10,608 bases of DNA from Clostridia bacterium (lineage in GTDB: Bacteria > Bacillota > Clostridia > Christensenellales > Maliibacteriaceae). Positions within the stretch are counted from its first letter, which is position 1. Every line of letters begins with the position of its first letter. Location: assembly GCA_017935825.1 (NCBI GenBank), contig JAGBGW010000110.1:1-10608 (forward strand), written 5' to 3'. The position numbers and the translations under genes are program-made. Positions 1 through 5,122 of the stretch are shown here, piece by piece. The notes below the pieces were generated by a model that saw only the letters and a program-made list of their open reading frames with translations, ran no database searches and was not told the DNA's origin.

Positions 1-723
1 AATCTTTTCCTTATTATAGGGAGACTCCAGCAGAAGGAAGCCGTCGAACTTTCCCATGCGGAACACATCAAACACCGCATCGATGCCGCCGAAACGTGTC
101 TCCGCCTGCAGGTTTTTCAGCTCGTCTTCAAAGTGACCGAACTTGATGTGGGCGTGGCGGATGTAACGGGAGAATCTGCAGTAGGTCTCCACAGGATCGA
201 TGCCCTCGGTGGCCAGGTTTTCGTTGTCGAAAAGCAGATAGAACGCGGGGCTGTCGATACTGAAGACGATGTTCTCATTGTCCTGCTCGTCCAGCTGGGA
301 TTCGTGTCCCACCTGCACACCCAGTTCCTCGCCGATGGCACAGGCTTTTTTCAGAATCTCGATGGTCTGCTCAAGGTGGGCATTTTCCACGATGGCACCC
401 TGACCGAAGCTGGGCAGATGCACTGCAGGTGCGCCGATCTTTGCGGCAGTTTCGATGCCGAGGGAGACCACGTCCATGACCTCTTCTTCCTTGTCGGCAA
501 GGCTCATGCCGATGTCGCAGAGCACATTCAGTGCCAAAATGGACACGGGCATGTCGTATTCTTTCACCAAAGCACAGATTTTCTCGCACCATGCTGCCTG
601 ATCTTCCTTACAGGCTGCATAGTCAAACTCGATACTGATGTTGGCAAATTCGTTTTCCTTTGCGAAGGCGAATGCGCCTTCCACGTCCATGGGCAGTTCC
701 CATGCGCAAATACCAAGGTTCAT
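1..723 (-). CDS. Sugar phosphate isomerase/epimerase-type TIM barrel (3' end outside window)
   Basis: The 241 visible residues read openly from the ATG at 723 to the window edge with no stop, so the C-terminus is missing. The protein resembles the xylose-isomerase-like / AP-endonuclease-2 TIM-barrel family (sugar phosphate isomerases and epimerases, usually 260-300 residues). The four metal-binding positions expected for that family are visible: E141 in VGHESQ, D166 in LLFDNEN, H192 in RHAHIKF and E233 in LLLESPY. There is no signal peptide, so it acts in the cytoplasm, probably converting a ketose or aldose or its phosphate using a divalent metal. The ribosome binding site GGAG lies in the 10-nt gap after the stop of the NagB-like gene, partly overlapping that stop, so the two genes are almost certainly co-transcribed and coupled. 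The family is clear; the substrate is unknown. Confidence 0.85.
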   Translation of the reverse strand, partial: MNLGICAWELPMDVEGAFAFAKENEFANISIEFDYAACKEDQAAWCEKICALVKEYDMPVSILALNVLCDIGMSLADKEEEVMDVVSLGIETAAKIGAPAVHLPSFGQGAIVENAHLEQTIEILKKACAIGEELGVQVGHESQLDEQDNENIVFSIDSPAFYLLFDNENLATEGIDPVETYCRFSRYIRHAHIKFGHFEDELKNLQAETRFGGIDAVFDVFRMGKFDGFLLLESPYNKEKI

Positions 724-733
724 GTTGTTCTCC

Positions 734-1573
734 TTATCTGAGAAGTCCCGACGGCGGCAAGGTGACATGCTCCGCCATGGTCAAAAGGGCATCGGGGTGG
801 GTCTGAAAAAAGCTGGCAGGCACATGTCCTGTGACGGGGCCAAGGCAGATCTTTCGGATAATGCCGCGATGCCATTCCCGATTCATGTAGAAACGCAGCT
901 TTCTTGCAGAGAGAATTTCTTTCATGCCGATGGTGATGCACCATTTGGGAATACCGTCGATATAGCCGCCAAGACCCGTGACGGAATTGATGGTGCGGGT
1001 CTCCTTGGTCAAAGGCAGAATGCGGGTGGGAAGATTTGCAAAGTCTTCGTTGGACATTTCCTCGTCCTCATCCAGTGCTTCGTTGAATGCGATGTGACCC
1101 ATGATGCCGATGCCGCCGAATGCGATATCCACGCCGCCCAGTTCATCGATCTTCTTTTGAATCTCGTCCTCCTTGCCGGGAGTGGGGAAAATGCGGTGGT
1201 CTTCGGGGATGAAGCAGGGGCCGGTCAGAAGATCGTAGAACTCCCGATCCATAAAGCCTCGGAAGGACAGCGGATGGTCGTAGTCGATCCACTCCCTTTC
1301 ATCGGTGAGGTATTCATCCATATTGATGATGTAGAGGTTGGAAAGATCAAGCTGCTCGTGCATGGCGATTGCCGCAAAGCGCTTGTACTGCCCCACGGGA
1401 CCCACGGGCACGATGAAGACAGTCTTTTTACCCTGTGCGTTATTTTTTCTGATTTCTTCCAGCATCACATAGACCATGTCATGCACAACATCGATATCAT
1501 TTTCCACCACCTTGATCGGCACTTTGGTGTCGCGAAGCAGCACTTCTGCGGGGGTACATCTGTAGTCTGTCAT
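734..1573 (-). CDS. NagB-like sugar-phosphate deaminase/isomerase homologue with altered active site
   Basis: A 279-residue protein of the NagB/RpiA fold, close in layout to glucosamine-6-phosphate deaminase (usually 240-266 residues). Landmarks in order: NMDEY at 84-88 (equivalent of the catalytic D72 in E. coli NagB), SFRGFMDREF at 103-112, and GGIGIMGHIAFNE at 153-165, which keeps the catalytic His (H160) and Glu (E165). Three features depart from the classic enzyme as I recall it: the catalytic Asp141 position is Met158, the phosphate loop TGGTP has become VGPVGQ, and the Lys208 position is His. It may therefore act on another sugar phosphate or by another mechanism. The ATG at 1573 is chosen over an in-frame TTG at 1588 because GGAGGT (1586-1581) sits 7 nt upstream of the ATG. 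It is the first gene of a pair with the isomerase. No convincing promoter lies immediately upstream; the best one is beyond the DUF559 cassette. Confidence 0.82.
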   Translation of the reverse strand: MTDYRCTPAEVLLRDTKVPIKVVENDIDVVHDMVYVMLEEIRKNNAQGKKTVFIVPVGPVGQYKRFAAIAMHEQLDLSNLYIINMDEYLTDEREWIDYDHPLSFRGFMDREFYDLLTGPCFIPEDHRIFPTPGKEDEIQKKIDELGGVDIAFGGIGIMGHIAFNEALDEDEEMSNEDFANLPTRILPLTKETRTINSVTGLGGYIDGIPKWCITIGMKEILSARKLRFYMNREWHRGIIRKICLGPVTGHVPASFFQTHPDALLTMAEHVTLPPSGLLR

Positions 1574-1619
1574 TTGCAATACCTCCAAATTATTTTGTTA
1601 AAAAATATGTATTCAATCA

Positions 1620-1718
1620 TTTAAAGCCTTCTCCTTGAGGAGACACTCCAGAGTGGCCTCTCTTGCCGTGTTACGGCAATTCACCTCCAGGTGCCGAGCC
1701 TGCGAGGCGGATGAGGTG
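1620..1718 (-). repeat. Left multi-hairpin repeat of the DUF559 cassette
   Basis: Five short hairpins follow each other with 2-3 nt loops: TCTCCT/AGGAGA (1630-1643), CACTC/GAGTG (1644-1655), TTGCCGT/ACGGCAA (1663-1679), CACCT/AGGTG (1682-1693) and GCCT/AGGC (1698-1708). They are followed by GATGAGGTG (1710-1718). Read on the minus strand it begins CACCTCATC and ends AAGGAGAAGGCTTT, the same plan as the other repeats in the window but with extra hairpins in the middle. There is no T-run, so it is not an obvious terminator. Confidence 0.75.
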
Positions 1719-1760
1719 TTCCCTATTGGACACGCACTCTTCCTTTTTTCATGCACCAAA

Positions 1761-2111
1761 TTACGACATAATATGTTTCATAATTTCAGTACAAACACCT
1801 TCAAAATTTCTGTTTACATCCAAATTTGAAAACCGCAGAACGCGAATTCCCTGTGTCTGCAAATACAAATCGCGTTCTATGTCGGTTTCCACACCTTCGT
1901 CCGTATAGTGCTGTGAACCGTCCAGCTCAATTACCAGTTTTGCACTTGCACAATAAAAATCCACTACATATTTACCGATTACTTTTTGCCTGTGAACAGT
2001 CTGCGGCAGTGGTTTCAAAAAATCATACCAAAGATGCCGTTCTTCTTTGGTCATATTCTTACGCAGTGTTTTTGATACAGCAGTTAAATTCGGATTGTGA
2101 TTTTTGTTCAT
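1761..2111 (-). CDS. DUF559 / Vsr-like endonuclease-domain protein
   Basis: A 116-residue protein with the hallmarks of DUF559, a family related to very-short-patch-repair and other PD-(D/E)XK nucleases. Visible landmarks are LRKNMTKEERHLW at 16-28, RQKVIGKYVVDFYC at 41-54 with D51, and LVIELDGSQH at 59-68 with E62 and D64, followed by RDLYLQTQGIRVLRF. These acidic residues are the expected metal site. It is full length for the short, stand-alone form of the family; its cellular role is not established. The ATG at 2111 is chosen because the family match begins just after it. An upstream in-frame TTG (2171) would add 20 residues encoded by the flanking repeat and is unlikely. The only ribosome-binding-like run is AGGGGAA, about 12 nt upstream, so translation may be weak. 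The gene lies between inverted repeats and upstream of the nagB-like operon on the same strand. Confidence 0.85.
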   Translation of the reverse strand: MNKNHNPNLTAVSKTLRKNMTKEERHLWYDFLKPLPQTVHRQKVIGKYVVDFYCASAKLVIELDGSQHYTDEGVETDIERDLYLQTQGIRVLRFSNLDVNRNFEGVCTEIMKHIMS

Positions 2112-2135
2112 GGCAAATCCATTCCCCTGCGTTTC

Positions 2136-2186
2136 CACCTCATCACCCGCTTCGCGGGAGCTTCTCCTCAAGGAGAAGCCTTTTAA
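2136..2186 (+). repeat. Right hairpin repeat of the DUF559 cassette
   Basis: It reads CACCTCATC (2136-2144), then a CCCGC-ttc-GCGGG hairpin (2146-2158), then a perfect 9-bp hairpin GCTTCTCCT-ca-AGGAGAAGC (2160-2179), then CTTTTAA. The layout matches the repeat at 9574-9618 and, in the opposite orientation, the left repeat of this cassette. Confidence 0.75.
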
Positions 2187-2209
2187 TTCCGTTCTTATCT
2201 TCTGCTTTG

Positions 2210-2238
2210 AGAATACATGGTTTTGCCCGTCCTGTCAA
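2210..2238 (-). promoter_or_regulatory. Minus-strand promoter upstream of DUF559 and the nagB-like operon
   Basis: On the minus strand TTGACA (2238-2233, perfect -35) is followed after 17 bp by TATTCT (2215-2210, 4 of 6 of the -10 consensus). It lies outside the right repeat and points into the DUF559 gene. If the cassette were absent, its start near 2203 would give the nagB-like gene a leader of roughly 60 nt, so it may be the original promoter of that operon. Confidence 0.6.
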
Positions 2239-2247
2239 CGAAAACCC

Positions 2248-2276
2248 TTGAAGGTTGCACCCTACCATGCTATGCT
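2248..2276 (+). promoter_or_regulatory. Plus-strand promoter of the FTR-like gene
   Basis: TTGAAG (2248-2253) and TATGCT (2271-2276) are 17 bp apart, each matching 4 of 6 consensus positions. The promoter is back to back with the minus-strand promoter at 2210-2238, making this a divergent control region of about 70 bp. Confidence 0.4.
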
Positions 2277-2308
2277 GTTTTTAACGTTGAAAATGCGGAG
2301 GAACATTT

Positions 2309-2506
2309 ATGGTTCGTGAAAATGAGAATGCCGAAATCGTGGCAATGATCCGTCAGGGTTTGAAGGAAAAAGATGGTTTTTGCCCTTGTAAATTAGGCAA
2401 ACTCCCCGAAAACAAATGTATCTGCGAGGAATTCAAAGCCCAGATCGCAGATCCTGATTTTGAAGGCTACTGCCACTGCATGCTGTACTACAAGTCCCGC
2501 GACTGA
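2309..2506 (+). CDS. Small ferredoxin-thioredoxin-reductase catalytic-domain-like cysteine protein
   Basis: A 65-residue soluble protein with three Cys-X-Cys pairs: C25-P-C27, C37-I-C39 and C55-H-C57. The order CPC...CxC...CHC is the signature of the catalytic beta chain of ferredoxin:thioredoxin reductase, where four Cys hold a 4Fe-4S cluster and two form the redox disulfide. The protein is much shorter than plant or cyanobacterial chains (about 110 residues), and the gaps between pairs (9 and 15) differ from the usual 16 and 8. Cluster binding is therefore likely but the reductase role is uncertain. No thioredoxin, ferredoxin or FTR variable chain is nearby. The start is well supported by GGAGG at 2297-2301, 7 nt upstream of the ATG. 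A second, truncated copy lies 130 nt downstream. Confidence 0.75.
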   Translation: MVRENENAEIVAMIRQGLKEKDGFCPCKLGKLPENKCICEEFKAQIADPDFEGYCHCMLYYKSRD

Positions 2507-2600
2507 CGTTTTCTTTTGCAGGTCCAATCCCAGGTTGCACAATAGTCGTTCTGCTTCACTGCCGTTCGCATTACTCCTTTGTGCTAACCTTCCTCCGGGT

Positions 2601-2636
2601 CGCTTCATCCGCCACCGGCGGCGCTCCCCTCCGTCA
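2601..2636 (+). repeat. Degenerate hairpin repeat at the break of the FTR-like pseudogene
   Basis: The segment contains TTCATC followed by the hairpin CCGCC-acc-GGCGG (2609-2621) and CGCTCCCCTCC. This resembles the first half (CCTCATC, hairpin, AGCTCCC) of the repeats at 2136 and 9574, but the second hairpin is missing. It ends directly at the point where similarity to the FTR-like gene resumes. The rest of 2507-2600 shows no gene or clear structure. Confidence 0.4.
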
Positions 2637-2759
2637 CCCTGCAAACTGGGCAAAGAGCCCGAAAACAAGTGCATCTGCGAGGAGTTCAAAGCCCAGATCG
2701 CTGATCCTGATTTTGAAGGCTACTGCCACTGCATGCTGTATTACAAGTCCAAAGACTAA
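2637..2759 (+). pseudogene. 5'-truncated second copy of the FTR-like gene
   Basis: The 123 bp including the TAA stop align without gaps to 2384-2506, the last 40 codons of the intact gene. By my count 16 bases differ (about 87% identity), yet only two residues change (Leu to Glu after LGK, Arg to Lys near the end). It keeps the second Cys of the first pair and both later pairs, but the first Cys is replaced by Ser encoded by the joining sequence. It has no start codon or ribosome binding site of its own in frame. The mostly silent differences suggest it was a working gene until it lost its 5' part. The strong terminator follows this copy, not the intact one. Confidence 0.75.
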
Positions 2760-2767
2760 GACCGATC

Positions 2768-2800
2768 AAAGTGTATGGTTCGTATATCCATACACTTTTT
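2768..2800 (+). terminator. Rho-independent terminator after the FTR-like genes
   Basis: An 11-bp perfect stem, AAAGTGTATGG (2768-2778) with CCATACACTTT (2788-2798), encloses a 9-nt loop and runs into a T-tract ending at 2800. It closes transcription from the FTR-like region before the TetR promoter. Confidence 0.85.
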
Positions 2801-2822
2801 CTGTTTAATATTCATTTGCCTG

Positions 2823-2851
2823 TTGACTTTTACACAATTGTATATTAATAT
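2823..2851 (+). promoter_or_regulatory. Promoter of the TetR-type regulator
   Basis: TTGACT (2823-2828, 5 of 6) is followed after 17 bp by TAATAT (2846-2851, 4 of 6). The -10 lies inside the 14-bp palindrome at 2840-2853, as expected for an autoregulated repressor gene. Confidence 0.5.
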
Positions 2852-2853
2852 AC
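2840..2853. promoter_or_regulatory. Perfect 14-bp palindrome, candidate TetR operator
   Basis: GTATATTAATATAC is its own reverse complement over all 14 bases. It covers the predicted -10 of the regulator gene that starts 40 bp downstream. TetR-family dimers typically bind inverted repeats at their own promoter, so this is the best operator candidate; AT-richness means chance cannot be excluded. Confidence 0.5.
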
Positions 2854-2893
2854 TTTTTGTTTGAGTTTGAAGTATCGACAGGGAGGGATAAGG

Positions 2894-3487
2894 ATGCAGT
2901 CCGACCAGTTTAAAATCGATCGCCGCGTGGTACGCACCAAGCACGCCATTCACAACGCACTGGCAGAGCTGATGACCAATAAGGACATCGCCGCCATTAC
3001 AGTCAGTGAGCTGGCACAAAAAGCCGCCATCAGCCGCAAAACTTTCTATAATTATTACAACACCATCTACGATGTACTGGATGAAATCGAAAGTGAGATC
3101 GTGGACGACTTCACCCGTGTGATGCAGCAGGCGGAGTTTCAGCACAGCATCACCGACCCGTCCCATATTTTTTTGAAGCTGACGGAAGCCGTGCAGAACA
3201 ATCTGGAACTTTACGGTCACCTGATGCGCTTTGACCGTTCGGGCGAGCTTGTATCAAAAGCCGTACGCGCCATCAAGCACGAGGCAAAGCTTCTGCTGCT
3301 TGCCCACTGCCCCATCAGCGACCGCGATGCGGAGCTGATGCTGGACTACACCCTTTGGGGACTTCTTACCGTCTATCAGGTGTGGTACCATTCCGACCAG
3401 AGCAGGACCATCCAGGAAGTTTCCGCCGCCATCGGCATCCTGACTTGGGAAGGCTGCAGGGGCTACATCAATTCCGTAAAACAATAA
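2894..3487 (+). CDS. TetR/AcrR-family transcriptional regulator
   Basis: A 197-residue protein with an N-terminal TetR-type DNA-binding domain at about 10-60. The helix-turn-helix reads ITVSELAQKAAISRKTFYNYY (35-55), a strong match to the family, with the usual RRVVRTKHAIHNALAEL helix before it. The C-terminal part (about 75-197) is helical, of the type found in many Firmicutes TetR proteins, and would bind an unknown ligand. The length is normal for the family. The ATG at 2894 follows GGGAGGG with a 6-nt gap; an earlier in-frame TTG at 2861 has no such site. The gene stands alone between two terminators, so apart from its own promoter its targets are not evident. The neighbouring genes read toward it (the membrane-protein operon) or away from it, and none shares its promoter. 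Confidence 0.9.
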   Translation: MQSDQFKIDRRVVRTKHAIHNALAELMTNKDIAAITVSELAQKAAISRKTFYNYYNTIYDVLDEIESEIVDDFTRVMQQAEFQHSITDPSHIFLKLTEAVQNNLELYGHLMRFDRSGELVSKAVRAIKHEAKLLLLAHCPISDRDAELMLDYTLWGLLTVYQVWYHSDQSRTIQEVSAAIGILTWEGCRGYINSVKQ

Positions 3488-3489
3488 AT

Positions 3490-3529
3490 AAAAAAGGTGT
3501 CAGGGGCATTCCCGACACCTTCTTTTTTT
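3490..3529. terminator. Bidirectional terminator between tetR and the membrane-protein operon
   Basis: The stem GGTGTC(a)GGG pairs with CCCGACACC (3496-3519) around a short loop, with a T-run after it on the plus strand (3521-3529) and an A-run before it (3490-3495) that is a T-run on the minus strand. It serves the two convergent units that end at 3487 and 3542. Confidence 0.85.
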
Positions 3530-3541
3530 GTTCTGTTTTCT

Positions 3542-4153
3542 TTATTCCGTTTTCTTTTCCTGCGCCATGATGAACAGCAAAATACCCAGCTGCAGCATCA
3601 AGATGCAAAGCAGGAAATTGGGCACCATGCTGACCAAAAAATGAGAAAGCGGAATACCTGCCTTCAAGAAATAGACCAGCGCACGGAAAAATGCAAACAC
3701 ACGCACGGCGAGCACAGCGCCTGCACCGATGATACCTGCCGTCTTTGCCTTCCACTTCAAAAGTGCAGCAATGGCAATCATCACGTAGGCAAGTCCCACA
3801 AGCCAGTCAATCCCCACCAGATTGAACAGCTGGCGCGGATAGCCGATGGACTGGAGCACAACCTGCCAGTTGGGCACGAAGCTCAAGAAATTCTGCACCG
3901 CGCACAGGAAAAATGCACAGGCGGCAAGCAGATCCCCCTTACCCCGAAATGCACCAATGCATGCCCCGATCAAAAGCAATGCCACCACAACACCTACAAT
4001 GGAATTGAACGTTGCCCACAAAAAGGCAGGGGAAGTGACAGAACTTTGAAGCAGCATGGCGACCACGTTGGCAAAGCCGTAAAACGAGGTCGCTGCAAAG
4101 TTGATGCAGAACATCACCAGTGCGGTAATGAGCAAAGAACGTTTTGCCTTCAT
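3542..4153 (-). CDS. Six-helix membrane protein of unknown function
   Basis: A 203-residue, very hydrophobic protein with about six predicted membrane helices (roughly 7-29, 44-68, 74-93, 113-132, 138-157 and 168-197). It starts MKAKRS and ends in a charged EKKTE tail. I do not recognise the family; no transporter signature, catalytic motif or cysteine pair is evident. The ATG overlaps the stop of the ROK kinase gene as ATGA, and GGAGGAA lies inside the end of the kinase gene, so translation is coupled. It is the last gene of the hydrolase-kinase-membrane protein operon and is followed by the bidirectional terminator. A role in sugar uptake or sensing is only a guess from context. Confidence 0.85.
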   Translation of the reverse strand: MKAKRSLLITALVMFCINFAATSFYGFANVVAMLLQSSVTSPAFLWATFNSIVGVVVALLLIGACIGAFRGKGDLLAACAFFLCAVQNFLSFVPNWQVVLQSIGYPRQLFNLVGIDWLVGLAYVMIAIAALLKWKAKTAGIIGAGAVLAVRVFAFFRALVYFLKAGIPLSHFLVSMVPNFLLCILMLQLGILLFIMAQEKKTE

Positions 4154-5106
4154 CTTGTTTCCTCCTGTTTATGATATTTTCGCATTGCGATCGCCGCGGC
4201 ACCTTTGAGCGCGGCGTAATAGCCAAGGCGGCTCTGTTCGATGGGAACATTGCGTGCAAATTCCACCGTGCAAAGGTCGATCTGACGACGAATCTCGGGA
4301 AGAAGCAGGTCCAGCGACTGGGACACGCCGCCGCCCACAAAGATGCGGGGCGGATTGATAACGTTCAAGCCCACCGCCATGGAACGTCCGATATACTTGC
4401 CTGCTTCCTGCCAGACGGCAAGGGCTTTTTCATCCCCTTCACGGGCAAGAAGCGAAGCACCGTAGGCATTTTTCGGATAGCCTTTGTCTTCAAAAACCTT
4501 TGCCCAATCGGGGTCTTCGTCCGTCAGCTGCACCACGCGGCGGCCGATGGCGGCGCCGCTTGCATGTGCCTCGGTGCAGCCTTTTTGTCCGCAGGGACAG
4601 GGGCGGGGATTGTCATATTCCACTTTCACATGACCAAGCTCGCCCGACACACCCGTGGCGCCGGGGTAATTGTCACCGCCCATGATGATGGCAGAGCCGA
4701 TGCCGTTGGAGATGTTATACCAAAGGAAATCGCGTTCGCCGCTTAAATCCGCTTCGCCGATGGCGGCGGCGTTGACATCGCAGTCGGTGGCAACAACGGC
4801 AAGACCTGTGCGCTTTTCAAATTCCCCGATCATGTCCACGTTGCGCCAGCCTGTGGCAGGTGCAAGAAGGAGCGTGCGCTCCCCCTGTACCATACCCGGC
4901 GGAATAACGCCCAGTGCATCCAGCTCATCGATGGTGGTGCCCAGTTCTTCTGCACATTCGCCCAGCAGAGCCGTCACGCGGTCAAAGTGAACGTTATAGT
5001 CTTTTTCGTGACCCTCAAACCGTTTGGTGATGAGGATCTCGAAATTTTCATCCAAAATGGCGACGATGCTTTTGCTGCCGCCCATATCGATGGCGCCGAT
5101 TCGCAT
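4150..5106 (-). CDS. ROK-family sugar kinase
   Basis: A 318-residue cytoplasmic kinase of the ROK family, usual length for glucokinase, N-acetylglucosamine kinase or fructokinase members. The N-terminal ATP-binding motif is AIDMGGSKS (5-13). The probable catalytic base is D110 in CDVNAAAIGE (family consensus NDANAAALGE). The sugar-contacting E-x-G-H is E156-H159, and the zinc site is H159 with C170, C172 and C177 in PCPCGQKGCTE. GGGVSQSLDLLLPEI near the C-terminus completes the fold. It would phosphorylate a hexose or amino sugar with ATP. The ATG at 5106 follows AAAGGGG by 8 nt and lies 16 nt after the hydrolase stop, with the membrane protein gene overlapping at its end. Substrate specificity cannot be read from sequence; a link to the NagB-like gene (amino-sugar phosphate) is possible. 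Confidence 0.92.
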   Translation of the reverse strand: MRIGAIDMGGSKSIVAILDENFEILITKRFEGHEKDYNVHFDRVTALLGECAEELGTTIDELDALGVIPPGMVQGERTLLLAPATGWRNVDMIGEFEKRTGLAVVATDCDVNAAAIGEADLSGERDFLWYNISNGIGSAIIMGGDNYPGATGVSGELGHVKVEYDNPRPCPCGQKGCTEAHASGAAIGRRVVQLTDEDPDWAKVFEDKGYPKNAYGASLLAREGDEKALAVWQEAGKYIGRSMAVGLNVINPPRIFVGGGVSQSLDLLLPEIRRQIDLCTVEFARNVPIEQSRLGYYAALKGAAAIAMRKYHKQEETR

Positions 5107-5122
5107 TGTGTATACCCCTTTC

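Larger units (their letters stand above)
1620..2186. mobile_element. Candidate DUF559 cassette bounded by inverted hairpin repeats
   Basis: The DUF559 gene lies between two copies of one repeat in opposite orientation. Both outer ends carry TTCTCCTTGAGGAGA read inward (15 identical bases), preceded by AAAGCC on the left and AAAGGC on the right. Both inner ends read CACCTCATC when each repeat is read in its own direction. TTTAA occurs at both outer edges (1620-1624 and 2182-2186) and could be a short target duplication, or simply part of the repeat. No transposase is present, so any movement would need help in trans. The boundaries are my reading of the repeat ends; mobility is inferred, not shown. 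Confidence 0.5.

Noticed and set aside
1590..1611. Possible promoter TTGAAT-16-AATAAT just before the nagB-like gene
   Set aside because: Its start point would fall at or after the ribosome binding site, so it could not make a translatable message.
638..1624. 328-residue open frame on the plus strand opposite the nagB-like gene
   Set aside because: It is the mirror of a recognised coding sequence and has no ribosome binding site or family match.
2112..2171. N-terminal extension of the DUF559 protein to a TTG at 2171
   Set aside because: The extra 20 residues are encoded by the flanking repeat and are not part of the family.
2140..2180. Hairpins of the DUF559-flanking repeat as a terminator or CRISPR-like array
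   Set aside because: There is no T-run and no regular spacer pattern; the copies differ in number and content of hairpins, which fits a dispersed repeat better.
2460..2759. 99-residue frame that ends in the second FTR-like copy
   Set aside because: It begins inside the intact gene in the wrong frame and passes through the junk-like joining sequence. Only its last 40 codons are homologous, so the segment is treated as a pseudogene.
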